64,000 nucleotides of DNA, from positions 186,001 to 250,000 of the forward strand of contig JAXLRI010000004.1 in assembly GCA_046331175.1 (NCBI GenBank), in the 5' to 3' direction. The notes under the pieces were generated by a model. The model had not been told where the DNA came from and did not search any database. It worked only from the letters and a program-made list of their open reading frames with translations. Each line of letters begins with the position of its first letter. Within the stretch, counting starts at the first letter, position 1. Source of the stretch: JAWKIW01 sp046331175 (lineage in GTDB: Bacteria > Actinomycetota > Acidimicrobiia > Acidimicrobiales > Acidimicrobilacustridaceae). Positions 1-7,791 of this stretch are shown piece after piece. A program made the translations under genes and the position numbers.

Positions 1-83
1 CCGGCGAACGCGATGCGTGAGGCGGTCCCCCGGGTGTGCAAGGCTCTGCGCGCCCGCACCGACGCCGAGGAGGCGAGCGAGCC

Positions 84-704
84 ATGCCCGACGCCGCCAG
101 CGAGCCCGCCAAGACCCGAACCCGCCTCGATCCCGAGCGCCGCAAGGAGCTGCTCCGCGCCGAGGCCCGCGCCGTGTTCGCCGAGCACGGCTACGCCGCC
201 AGCGGCCTGGCCGAGGTGGCCGATCGGGCCGGCGTGAACAAGCGGCTCGTCTACTACTACTACCCGGGCGGCCGCTCCGAGCTCTACATCGCGGTGATGG
301 CCGACCTCACCGCCGAGCTCGGCGAGCGCGTGCAGGCTGCCGTCTCCGCCCCCGTGAACACGGCTCGGCGGGTCGAGCGGCTGGTCGACGCGCTGGTCGG
401 CTACTTCGAGGAGCGCCCCGACGCGTTCAACCTGCTCTTCCGCGACCCCTTCGGCGTGCGCGAGCCCGATGTCGTGCAGCAGGCGGTGGTCGTCCAGGCC
501 GAGCTGGCCCGCGAGCTGGCCAAGCTGCTGTCGCAGGCAGGGGTGCCGCCGCTGACGCTGCTCGGCGTCACGTCCGGCACCTTGGCCTACGTCCTCAAGG
601 TCATCGAGATGGCGGTGGCCGGCGAGCTCGACCGCGAGACCGCCGTCGACGCCTGCCTCACGTGCATCCTGGGCGTGCTGTCCCAGATGGGCGGCTTCGG
701 CTGA
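84..704 (+). CDS. TetR/AcrR family transcriptional regulator
   Basis: 206-aa one-component repressor. The N-terminal helix-turn-helix reads AEVADRAGVNKRLVYYYY at about residues 40-57, typical of TetR DNA-binding domains; the remaining all-helical part is the ligand/dimer domain. I chose the ATG at 84 over the upstream GTG at 36 because a purine-rich GAGGAGG lies 10 nt before it. It is followed 18 nt later by a promoter with a TetR-like palindrome ahead of the HAD gene, so that gene is the obvious target. The ligand is unknown. Confidence 0.9.
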   Translation: MPDAASEPAKTRTRLDPERRKELLRAEARAVFAEHGYAASGLAEVADRAGVNKRLVYYYYPGGRSELYIAVMADLTAELGERVQAAVSAPVNTARRVERLVDALVGYFEERPDAFNLLFRDPFGVREPDVVQQAVVVQAELARELAKLLSQAGVPPLTLLGVTSGTLAYVLKVIEMAVAGELDRETAVDACLTCILGVLSQMGGFG

Positions 705-722
705 CCGAGGGCGCGGCACCGG

Positions 723-751
723 TTGACGACCACGCCGCGCTGGTGCATTGT
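723..751 (+). promoter_or_regulatory. Candidate promoter for the HAD gene
   Basis: TTGACG (723-728) and CATTGT (746-751) are separated by 17 bp. The -10 part runs into the palindrome at 749-772, so a bound repressor would block initiation. Confidence 0.45.
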
Positions 752-772
752 TCACTCCTCAGTGAGTGAACA
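749..772. promoter_or_regulatory. Palindromic operator, probable TetR binding site
   Basis: Perfect 9-bp inverted arms TGTTCACTC and GAGTGAACA surround the 6-nt spacer CTCAGT. Size and symmetry match TetR-family operators, and it lies directly between a TetR gene and the next gene. Assignment to the regulator at 84-704 is inference. Confidence 0.65.
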
Positions 773-821
773 GCCGAGCCGCCCACCACCCGGTCCGGCC
801 GGTCCCGACCCCGGAGCGCCC

Positions 822-1601
822 ATGTCCGCCCTGCCGCTCGACCCCGCCACACCCGCGGGGCACCCCCGAGGTGCTGCCTTCTTCGACATCGACAAGACGG
901 TCAGCGCCACCCCGGCGATGGTGGCCTTCGCCCGCCCCCTCTACGACGCCGGGCTGATCGGCAAGCGCCTGGTCGCGCACGCCGCCTGGCAGCACCTGCG
1001 CTTCAAGGCCCGGCGCTCCAACCCGGCCCGCATGGCCGAGATCCGCGCTGCCGGCCTCGAGATCATCCGGGGCTGGGACGCCGCCGAGGTCCGCCGCATC
1101 GTCGAGCGGTCGCTGCCCGAGGTGCTGGCGCCGGCGGTCTACGACGACGCCCTGGCGCTGATCCGGGCCCACCAGCGGCGCGGCGACGAGGTCTGGCTGG
1201 TGTCGGCCGAGCCGGTCGAGATCGTCGAGCCCCTCGGCGCGTTCCTCGGCGTCGACGGCACCATCGGCAGCGAGGCCACCGTCGGGAGCGATGGGCGCTA
1301 CACCGGCGAGGCGGCGACGTGGGTGTACGGCCCGGACAAGGCGGTCGCCATCCGAGCGCTGGCCGACCGCCGGGGGCTCGACCTGGCGGCGTCGTTCGCC
1401 TACTCCGACTCGGCCACCGACCTCCCCATGCTCGAGGTGGTCGGCCACCCCCGCTGCATCAACGCCGACCGCGCCCTGTCGCGCACGGCCCGCCGGCGGG
1501 GCTGGACCCGGCTGCGCTTCCGCCCCGGGAAGCCGACCCTGGCCGGCGGCGCCGCCGACGCTGCCGTGGTCAGGACGGGCGCGCTCGCCCCAGCGTCGTG
1601 A
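822..1601 (+). CDS. HAD-superfamily phosphatase (HAD-IB, SerB-like)
   Basis: 259-aa haloacid-dehalogenase-fold phosphatase. Motif I is FFDIDKTVS near residue 20 (nucleophile Asp and general acid Asp), motif II is the Ser in VSAEPVEIV, and motif III/IV is AYSDSATDLPML near residue 190. The HAD-IB group includes phosphoserine phosphatase-like and lipid-associated phosphatases; the substrate cannot be read here. The ATG at 822 fits the start of conservation; an upstream ATG at 723 would overlap the promoter and operator. Its 3' end overlaps the convergent TetR gene by 32 bp. Confidence 0.85.
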   Translation: MSALPLDPATPAGHPRGAAFFDIDKTVSATPAMVAFARPLYDAGLIGKRLVAHAAWQHLRFKARRSNPARMAEIRAAGLEIIRGWDAAEVRRIVERSLPEVLAPAVYDDALALIRAHQRRGDEVWLVSAEPVEIVEPLGAFLGVDGTIGSEATVGSDGRYTGEAATWVYGPDKAVAIRALADRRGLDLAASFAYSDSATDLPMLEVVGHPRCINADRALSRTARRRGWTRLRFRPGKPTLAGGAADAAVVRTGALAPAS

Positions 1602-2283
1602 GGCCGTCGCGCTCGCGGTAGAGGCGCTCCATGCCACCGACGATGAAGTCGGTGACGTAGTCGATGGTGGCCTCGTGGTCCCAGGCGTCCTCGGTGGCCT
1701 GCCGGAAGCCGATGGCCTCGACCAGCGAGAGGGTCATGACGGCGAGGACGCGGGCGGCGTCGGTGGTGATGGGGACGAACGGCTGCCACATCAGCTCGTA
1801 GATCGCGACCAGCCCGTCCTCGATGCGCTGGCGGCCGCCCGCCACCTCGGACTTGGCCGGCCCGAAGCCGCCGTACTCGGCGATGCGGACCATGGCGGCG
1901 ACGTCGGGCTTCTCCCGGATGAAGTCGAACCACGCCGCCACGGGCCCGCGCACGCGGGCGCGGATCGACCGCTCGTTCACCAGGTCGGCCTGGTCGGCGA
2001 AGCGGGCGATCATCTGCTCGACGGCGTCGTCGACGACGGCGACGAACAGCTCGGTCTTGCCACCGAACAGGTCGTAGACGAGGGGACGGGCCACGCCCGC
2101 CTCGCGGGCGACCGCCTCGATGGTGGCGCCGTTGAAGTCGTGCTCGGCGAACACGTGGCGGGCCGCCTGCAGCACGAGGGCGCGCTGCTCGTCGATGGGC
2201 AGCCGCCGTGGGCGCCCCGGCCGGCGCCTGACCCCGGCGCCGGGGTCGTCGGCCTCGGCCTCGGTCCGGTCCCCCTCGCCCAT
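1570..2283 (-). CDS. TetR/AcrR family transcriptional regulator
   Basis: 237-aa regulator. An Arg/Pro-rich N-terminal tail (RRRPGRPRRLP) precedes a TetR helix-turn-helix (IEAVAREAGVARPLVYDLFGGK, of which the helices sit at about residues 55-75). The ATG at 2283 has a strong GGGAGGG ribosome site; the longer frame reaching 2412 lacks one. It is transcribed divergently from the histidine kinase, and the palindrome at 2460-2481 sits between them, suggesting control of the kinase gene and perhaps itself. The effector is unknown. Confidence 0.88.
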   Translation of the reverse strand: MGEGDRTEAEADDPGAGVRRRPGRPRRLPIDEQRALVLQAARHVFAEHDFNGATIEAVAREAGVARPLVYDLFGGKTELFVAVVDDAVEQMIARFADQADLVNERSIRARVRGPVAAWFDFIREKPDVAAMVRIAEYGGFGPAKSEVAGGRQRIEDGLVAIYELMWQPFVPITTDAARVLAVMTLSLVEAIGFRQATEDAWDHEATIDYVTDFIVGGMERLYRERDGLTTLGRARPS

Positions 2284-2425
2284 CGCTGCCCTCCCGGACC
2301 ACCTGGTGCACGGCAACCGCTCGTGCCCGTGATCGCGACACGAGTGTACGAAATAGGAGCGCGTGCTGCGAACATCTGCGCGTCTGCCCAGGTCAGGGGC
2401 CTGAGGGTCCACCAGCCTGTGCCCC

Positions 2426-2454
2426 TTGACACATTTCCGACGGCCGTGTAGAAA
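2426..2454 (+). promoter_or_regulatory. Strong sigma-70-like promoter for the kinase gene
   Basis: An exact TTGACA (2426-2431) and TAGAAA (2449-2454) are separated by 17 bp. This is one of the best consensus promoters in the window, and initiation would fall at about 2461, inside the palindrome. Confidence 0.6.
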
Positions 2455-2459
2455 ACGTG

Positions 2460-2481
2460 TTTCCTACGCATATGTAGGAAA
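2460..2481. promoter_or_regulatory. Palindromic operator over the predicted start of transcription
   Basis: Perfect 8-bp arms TTTCCTAC and GTAGGAAA flank the spacer GCATAT. The TetR gene at 1570-2283 is the nearest candidate regulator (inference). Confidence 0.6.
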
Positions 2482-2514
2482 TATGCCGGGCGGCGGTGCC
2501 CCTCGGCGGACGGG

Positions 2515-4581
2515 ATGGGGCCGCAGCGCAGCGGCGCCGGCCAGGCAGCAACGAACGTGACCGACGGGGCTCCCCGCCTCGTCCTCGGCGGAACCGGGGG
2601 GTCCCTCGCCATGGTGGACGGCCAACAGGATCAGGACGGGTGCGCCACGACCCCGCCACGCTCGGCGACCGAGTCGGCACCCTCCGCGGGTCGTGACGGG
2701 GTGGGCGCCGACGGACGGCCCGGCCTCCTCCGGCGGCGGTGGGCCGAGCTGGACCAGCGGGCGTCGACCGTGCCCGAGGGCACCGGCGTCTTCGCCGCCC
2801 GCACCCGCCGGGCGGGGTGGCTGTGGCTGGCCGCCAGCCTGCCGCTGGCGATCGTGATGGGCTTGGTCGTGCACGGCGAGTCGGGCTACGTCGCCGGCTG
2901 GGTGCTCGTCAGCGGCCTGTTCACCACCCCGGCGCTGGTCGTCGGCTGGATCCTGTGCCGCCGGGTCGAGGGCGAGCAGCGCGACTTCTGGCGGTGGTGG
3001 GCGGCGGGCACGGCCTCGCTGTACCTCGTCGGCTGCATCCTGCTGGTGTGGGCCGCCACCGGCGTGGACCTCCTCCCCCGCGCCTCGGGGCTGTTCGGCG
3101 TGGCGGCCACCGTCGCCTACTCGGTGGCCCTGATCCGCAGCATGCGCCAGCACTCCGGCGCCCGAGCCGTCACCGTCGACGTCCTCGAGGCCGCCATGTG
3201 CACGGTGGGCATCGTGGCGCTCGCCGTCCCGTTCGCCTTCGACAAGGTCGTGCACTCCGACGCCGCGTGGTTCACCGTCCCGTCCGCCCTCATCGGCGTC
3301 TGCCTCGTGGCGTCGCTGTGCTGGGCGATGCTGCTGTTCCGCCGCCTCGACGGGCCGTCCCGCGCCCCAGAGGCCATCGGCGTGGCCGTCGCCCTGCTCT
3401 GCATCGCCGACGCGGTCGCCCAGACGACCCAGGGCGTGTCGGGCTTCGCCCTTCCCGCGGCGCCGCTGTTCGTGTTGCAGGCGCTGTGCATGGGCCTGCT
3501 GATGATGACGCCGCTGCACGAGCCGAAGGTCGCGGCCAGCGGGCTCGACCGCCTCCCGCCCCACGCCCAGGTGCGCGGCGCCGGGCTCGGGTCGGTGGTC
3601 GTCATCGCCCTGCTCGGTGCGCTGGTCGTCGAGACCGTCGCCATCGGGGCCACCGTCTCGTGGGCCGGCACCTTCCTGGTGGTGGTGGTGCTGGTCGAGG
3701 TGGTGCTGCTGGCCGCTCGCTACCAGCTGGCCGCCCAGGAGACCCACCGCCTCTACGGGCGCATCGCCGAGGCCGCCGAGGAGCGCCGGCGCCTGCTCAC
3801 CGAGATGGTGCAGAGCGTCGACCACGACCGCCACCGCACCGCCGCCCGGCTCCACGAGCAGGCCACCTCGGCCTACGTCGCCTTCGCCTCCTACCTGCGC
3901 ACCCACGGTCTGGCCGCCGACGACGATGGCCGCCCCGGTTCGCTCGGGGCCGTGCGCGAGGAGCTGGCCGACCAGGCCGAGGCCTTCCGGCAGCTCATGC
4001 TCGCCATCCGCCCGCTCGAGGGCAGCGGCCCCGCGCCCCGCCGACTCACGGCTCCCATCGCCGCCTACCTCGACGGCCTCTACGGCGACGCCCCCGCGCC
4101 GACGCTGGTGATCGACGTCGATCCCGACGTCGAGCTCGACTGGACCACCGAGACCGTCACCCTCCGCATCCTGCAGGAGGCGCTTCGCAACGTGTGGGCC
4201 CACGCCGACGCCGCCCACGTGCGCATCGCGCTGGGGCTCGAGGACGACCGCCTGGTGCTGCGGGTCGAGGACGACGGGCGCGGGTTCGACCCGGATGCCC
4301 TGCTCTTCGAGTCGGGCCTGGCCACCATGCGGTCGTTCACCGACCTCCACGGCGGCTCGCTCACGGTGACCAGCGCGCCGGGGTCGGGCACCTCGGTGGT
4401 GGCGGCGCTGGGCGACGGCCCGGCCCCGGCCGCCACGCCCCACTCGGCCGGCTCGTCGATGGCGCCGGCCGCGAGGGCGGATCACCGAGCCGGCGACCGA
4501 CCGCTCGGTGGCCCGATCGTCGGCGACGTCGCCACCCCGGCGGTGCCGCACCTGCGCCTCGTCGACACGCCCACCTCCTGA
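2515..4581 (+). CDS. Orphan multi-pass membrane sensor histidine kinase (NarL-partner type)
   Basis: 688 aa. About nine or ten hydrophobic segments span residues 100-420. They are followed by a dimerisation/phosphoacceptor segment DHDRHRTAARLHEQA, whose His446 sits in an LHE box like the HisKA_3 group that pairs with NarL/FixJ-type regulators. A GHKL ATPase domain follows, with an N-box LRILQEALRNVWAHA near 552-566 and a G-box VEDDGRGF near 585. The last 60 residues are low-complexity. No response regulator lies nearby, so it is an orphan kinase. The start may instead be the ATG at 2611. Expression probably depends on the 2426-2454 promoter and the overlapping palindrome. Confidence 0.85.
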   Translation: MGPQRSGAGQAATNVTDGAPRLVLGGTGGSLAMVDGQQDQDGCATTPPRSATESAPSAGRDGVGADGRPGLLRRRWAELDQRASTVPEGTGVFAARTRRAGWLWLAASLPLAIVMGLVVHGESGYVAGWVLVSGLFTTPALVVGWILCRRVEGEQRDFWRWWAAGTASLYLVGCILLVWAATGVDLLPRASGLFGVAATVAYSVALIRSMRQHSGARAVTVDVLEAAMCTVGIVALAVPFAFDKVVHSDAAWFTVPSALIGVCLVASLCWAMLLFRRLDGPSRAPEAIGVAVALLCIADAVAQTTQGVSGFALPAAPLFVLQALCMGLLMMTPLHEPKVAASGLDRLPPHAQVRGAGLGSVVVIALLGALVVETVAIGATVSWAGTFLVVVVLVEVVLLAARYQLAAQETHRLYGRIAEAAEERRRLLTEMVQSVDHDRHRTAARLHEQATSAYVAFASYLRTHGLAADDDGRPGSLGAVREELADQAEAFRQLMLAIRPLEGSGPAPRRLTAPIAAYLDGLYGDAPAPTLVIDVDPDVELDWTTETVTLRILQEALRNVWAHADAAHVRIALGLEDDRLVLRVEDDGRGFDPDALLFESGLATMRSFTDLHGGSLTVTSAPGSGTSVVAALGDGPAPAATPHSAGSSMAPAARADHRAGDRPLGGPIVGDVATPAVPHLRLVDTPTS

Positions 4582-4594
4582 CCACCGGACGCGC

Positions 4595-4680
4595 GCTCGG
4601 CCTGCCCGCTCGGCCTGCCCGCTCGGCCTGCCCGCTCGGCCTGCCCACTCGGCGACGCCCGCTCGGCGACGCCCGCTCGG
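4595..4680. repeat. Tandem repeat of a 13/14-bp GC-rich unit
   Basis: Four exact copies of GCTCGGCCTGCCC (4595-4646) are followed by two 14-bp variants ending GGCGACGCCC and a partial copy. It lies in the gap between the kinase stop and the DUF1697 promoter, so it probably reflects replication slippage. Confidence 0.9.
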
Positions 4681-4689
4681 CGCCACCGG

Positions 4690-4695
4690 TACGGT
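4690..4695 (+). promoter_or_regulatory. -10 box of a leaderless promoter
   Basis: TACGGT ends 9 nt before the DUF1697 ATG at 4705. Confidence 0.4.
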
Positions 4696-4704
4696 GGGCG
4701 ACCC

Positions 4705-5280
4705 ATGGCCGCTCGCCGACGCTCCGGACCGACCACGTGGATCGTGCTGCTGCGGGCGGTGAACGTCGGCGGCCGGTCGCTGCCCATGGCCGACCTGCGC
4801 CGCCTCTGCGAGGAGTCGGGCGCGACCGGCGTGCGCACCTACATCCAGAGCGGCAACGTCGTGCTGCGCTCCCCGCGCGACGAGGCCGACCTCACCGCCG
4901 ACCTGGCGGAGCGGATCGCGGCCCACGCCGGATTCGAGGTGCCGGTCGTCGCCCGGTCGCTCGACGAGCTGGCGGCGGTGGTCGACGGCTGCCCCTTCGA
5001 CACGACGGTCGATCCGACGCGCCTCGTCGTGTCCTTCGCGGCCGAGGACCATCGACCCACCCCGCTCGGCGACCTCGACCCCGACGGCTTCGGCGACGAG
5101 CGGCTGCACCTCGCGGGGCGCGACCTCTACCTGTGGCTCCCCTTTGGCCAGGGCCGGTCGAAGCTGGTGCAGGCGCTCGGCCGCACGCCCTTCGGCCGCG
5201 CCGCCACCGCCCGCAACTGGAAGACCGTGCTCGTGCTCCTCGACCTCGCTCGCCAGGTCGACGGCACGGCCGCCTCCTAG
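4705..5280 (+). CDS. DUF1697 family protein
   Basis: 191 aa, full length for the family. It begins with the diagnostic block IVLLRAVNVGGRSLPMADL, followed by YIQSGNVVLRSP near residue 50, and ends with the RNWKTV segment. The family is widespread in bacteria, small and probably cytoplasmic, with no established activity. It has no Shine-Dalgarno but a -10-like TACGGT just upstream, so a leaderless message is likely. Its TAG stop shares the bases CTAG with the TAG stop of the convergent prenyltransferase gene. Confidence 0.85.
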   Translation: MAARRRSGPTTWIVLLRAVNVGGRSLPMADLRRLCEESGATGVRTYIQSGNVVLRSPRDEADLTADLAERIAAHAGFEVPVVARSLDELAAVVDGCPFDTTVDPTRLVVSFAAEDHRPTPLGDLDPDGFGDERLHLAGRDLYLWLPFGQGRSKLVQALGRTPFGRAATARNWKTVLVLLDLARQVDGTAAS

Positions 5281-6326
5281 GGCACCACCGCTCGCGGCTC
5301 CGAGGACGGCCGCGCGGCGACCTCGCGCTCCCAGGTCGACGGCACCGTCGCCCGGGTGATCGGCCCGCGAGCGATGTGGTGGGCCGTCCCGGCCAAGCCG
5401 GCCGCCACCACCGCCGCCAGCGCCAGCGACGACCGGACCCCACCGGCCCCCATGTCGAGCAAGGTGCGGTGGGCCACGAGCACCACCAGGGTGGTGCGCC
5501 CGAGCACGGCGGCGCCCATGACGAGGGCGGCATCGCGCCGGGCGCTCGTCGACCGCACGAGGGCGACGAGCACCACGATCGTGGCGAGCGAGGGCACCGC
5601 CAGGGCCACCGACGACGGGCCGGTCGGCGAGGTCGCCGCCGCCAGCACCGCCGTCCCCGCGAGCCAGCAGGCACCCGCCAGCCCGACGGTCCGGCGGCGG
5701 CCCCGGCGCAACAGGAAGGTCCGCTTGCCGAAGAGCGCGTCACCTCGCACGTCCCGGAGGTCCTTGAGCAGCAGGCGCCCGATGAACGCCACGTAGAGGC
5801 CGCCGAGCACGGGCATGTCGGTGACGAGCACCCGGCCGCGGCCGGCGAGCAGGGCCAGCAGCAACGGGACGGCGACGAAGCCGAGCGGGAGGGTCAGCGG
5901 CGCGACCACGCCGCGACCGGCCAGGCGCACGGGAGCGATCGAGTAGGCCGCTGCGAAGACGAGCCCGCCGAGCACGACGAGGCAGCCGGTGAGACCGAGC
6001 GGGATGGCCGTCCCGACCGCCAGCAGCGCCGCCGTCACCGCCACGACCACCATGTCGGTCCGGTCGGCGAGGCCCGTCACCAGCGGTCGCCCTCGGTCTC
6101 CGGGCAGGTTCACCTGGTCGATGGCCACGTCGGCCAAGTCGTTCAGCGCCACGGCGAACACGAGGAACGCCACCGACGGCACGAGGGCGAGCAGTGCCGG
6201 AGCGATCGCCCCCGGACGTCCCGCCTGCGCGACACCGACCGCCACCACGAGCCCGAAGAGCAGGAGCAGCGCAGGCCGGCAGAGGGCGAGGAGCACCCGG
6301 GCGCGCGCCACCAGCAGCCGGCTCAC
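5277..6326 (-). CDS. UbiA-like prenyltransferase
   Basis: 349-aa polytopic membrane protein with about eight or nine hydrophobic helices. The first aspartate-rich motif is NDLADVAIDQVN near residue 60, matching the NDxxDxxxD Mg-prenyl-diphosphate site of UbiA enzymes. A second acidic motif KDLRDVRGD lies near residue 190. Such enzymes attach isoprenoid chains to an acceptor (quinone, lipid or sugar phosphate); the acceptor cannot be told here. The GTG start at 6326 overlaps the TGA of the upstream small gene (GTGA), implying translational coupling. The C-terminus has a polar tail of about 30 residues. Confidence 0.8.
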   Translation of the reverse strand: MSRLLVARARVLLALCRPALLLLFGLVVAVGVAQAGRPGAIAPALLALVPSVAFLVFAVALNDLADVAIDQVNLPGDRGRPLVTGLADRTDMVVVAVTAALLAVGTAIPLGLTGCLVVLGGLVFAAAYSIAPVRLAGRGVVAPLTLPLGFVAVPLLLALLAGRGRVLVTDMPVLGGLYVAFIGRLLLKDLRDVRGDALFGKRTFLLRRGRRRTVGLAGACWLAGTAVLAAATSPTGPSSVALAVPSLATIVVLVALVRSTSARRDAALVMGAAVLGRTTLVVLVAHRTLLDMGAGGVRSSLALAAVVAAGLAGTAHHIARGPITRATVPSTWEREVAARPSSEPRAVVP

Positions 6327-6610
6327 TTGTTGCTCCCGAACGACGCCACCGCCGCCACGAGCAGGGCGACGAAGGCCAAGCCGAGCACGAGGAGCACGAT
6401 CACCACGACCAGCAGGGCCACCAGGACGGGGGGCATCGGCTGGCGCTCGCCGCGCCCGCAGGCCGGTTCGACCCCCGATCGACGCCCGGGAGGGGACCCG
6501 GAGGGCGGCGGGAGCGACGACGGGGGGCCTGCTGCCTCCCGACCCGGGCGCGGCGGGTGGACGGCGGGGTCGGCCGATCGCCGGCGCGGGTGGGGACGAG
6601 GGGTGGTCAT
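6323..6610 (-). CDS. Small Pro-rich protein with one C-terminal membrane helix
   Basis: 95 aa if read from the ATG at 6610, or 37 aa if the internal ATG at 6436 is used. The N-terminal part is rich in Pro, Arg and Ser. The last 37 residues are almost entirely Val/Leu/Ala and must be a membrane helix. The stop codon overlaps the prenyltransferase GTG (GTGA), which argues that the frame is translated. Neither start has a convincing ribosome site. I do not recognise it; it may be an accessory subunit of the prenyltransferase. Confidence 0.45.
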   Translation of the reverse strand: MTTPRPHPRRRSADPAVHPPRPGREAAGPPSSLPPPSGSPPGRRSGVEPACGRGERQPMPPVLVALLVVVIVLLVLGLAFVALLVAAVASFGSNK

Positions 6611-7077
6611 GCCGCCACCCGACCGCGGTCACGTGAACGCGACGACCCGGGTTGGCCCCCATCGCCGGCTGGGGCCCGGGCGAGCTCACACGTCCGGGCG
6701 GCCGCGTCGTTGGGTAGATCGGTTCGACATGACCACTCCGAGCGCGCGGCGGACCGTCGAGGTGCATCGCCGCACGCAACCTGCCGCGGGCGACCCTAGG
6801 GACGGTGCCCCAAGATCACTGCTCCGCCAGATCAAGTTCTGGTCAAGAGCAGCGGCGCGACGCCGCCGGGGTGGGCCGAGCGGACCAGCCCCGTGGGTCC
6901 GCGGACCCACCGTGGCGGCCTTCGGCGGACGCGTCGGTGGCCCGGCGTGGAGCCGGGCCACCGGCAGCACGACCGGCCGTCGCGGGAGGGTGCATCGGCC
7001 GATCGGCGATCTGGAGCGGGGCGGGTGAGTCGGTCGGCGACCGGCGAGCGGCGGGCTCGCCGGTCGTCAGCGGGCGC
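6611..7077. other. 467-bp stretch without a convincing gene
   Basis: Frames here have Arg/Gly-rich, atypical composition and no ribosome sites. The only structure I see is the perfect palindrome at 6893-6910. Confidence 0.6.
6893..6910. promoter_or_regulatory. 18-bp perfect palindrome
   Basis: GTGGGTCC followed by its complement around CG (GTGGGTCCGCGGACCCAC). No T-run follows it, so it looks more like a protein-binding site than an intrinsic terminator. Function unknown. Confidence 0.5.
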
Positions 7078-7632
7078 TCAACCGACCGCCTTGGCGCACG
7101 TCTTGAGCTCGTCCTGGACCGTCACGTACTGGGCGCTCATCCGATCGATCTGCTCGTTGAGGTGAGCGGCCATCTGCCCCTCGGCGGCCGAACCGGCCGG
7201 GGTCTGGGCGAAGGCATCGAAGTCGCTGAGCAGGTTCTCGTACTGGTCGATCAGGTCACCGGCGTCGGTGGCGGCCTTGTTGCACGCCGTCTTGGCCTCC
7301 GACGAGGCGCTGGCGTCGGCCTTGGCCGCCGCCAGCTGGTTCCGGGCGGCGGTCAGGTCGTTGCGGGTGGCGTCCAGGTCGGTCTGGACCTGCGCCTTGG
7401 CCGCCTCGACGGAGGACTTCTCGTCCTGCAGGGCGTTGCGGCCCGGCAGCCCGGCAGCGAAGCCGAGCGCGGCGCCGACCACCAGCGCCAGGGTCGCGAC
7501 GATGACGAGCACCACCGCGGAGATCCCGCGCCGTGGGGGAGGTCCCGAAGGGACGTAGGGGGGCATCTGATCGCCCATCACTGGGGGCGGTCCGACTGCC
7601 GGAGCTGTGGTGGGTGCCATCACGGTGACCAT
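7078..7632 (-). CDS. Membrane-anchored coiled-coil protein, function unknown
   Basis: 184 aa. A Pro-rich cytoplasmic N-terminus of about 35 residues precedes one membrane helix (ISAVVLVIVATLALVVGAAL, about 38-57). An extracytoplasmic helical region rich in Ala, Asp, Lys and Gln then carries heptad-like spacing, with two Cys (CNKAATD and the final KTCAKAVG) that could form a disulfide. The ATG at 7632 is chosen for the GAGGAGG site upstream. It resembles actinobacterial single-pass hypothetical proteins; I cannot name a function. Confidence 0.75.
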   Translation of the reverse strand: MVTVMAPTTAPAVGPPPVMGDQMPPYVPSGPPPRRGISAVVLVIVATLALVVGAALGFAAGLPGRNALQDEKSSVEAAKAQVQTDLDATRNDLTAARNQLAAAKADASASSEAKTACNKAATDAGDLIDQYENLLSDFDAFAQTPAGSAAEGQMAAHLNEQIDRMSAQYVTVQDELKTCAKAVG

Positions 7633-7738
7633 GTCCCACCTCCTCGGTCTGGAGGCTCCTGCTGCCTCCACTGCGACCGTCCGCCCGATCCGACCACCAG
7701 GTCAGGGCCGAAGGTCACGGCCCGGCCAGGATCCGGCT

Positions 7739-7764
7739 CGACCCCCCGCCCCGAGACGGGGTCG
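7739..7764 (-). terminator. Hairpin downstream of the HEXXH lipoprotein gene
   Basis: Arms CGACCCC and GGGGTCG lie 28 nt past the lipoprotein stop. There is no U-tract, so termination is only a suggestion. Confidence 0.35.
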
Positions 7765-7791
7765 TGACGCGGTCGCGACGCGGTGGCGGCG

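Noticed and set aside
1..83. Possible 3' end of an upstream gene (a frame ending at TGA 16-18)
   Set aside because: Only five codons are visible; nothing supports it.
4595..4680. Tandem repeat considered as a CRISPR array
   Set aside because: Units are 13-14 bp and contiguous, with no spacers and no cas genes.
2464..5109. 881-codon minus-strand frame over the kinase gene
   Set aside because: No recognisable domain; it covers a gene with clear kinase motifs and membrane helices on the other strand.
2739..7028. 1429-codon open frame on the plus strand
   Set aside because: It runs through the kinase, DUF1697 and opposite-strand prenyltransferase genes, with Arg/Pro-rich composition typical of an alternative frame in high-GC DNA.
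6729..7028. 100-codon frame starting ATGACCACTCCG
   Set aside because: No ribosome site or -10 box, and Arg/Gly-rich composition; listed as part of the gene-poor stretch instead.
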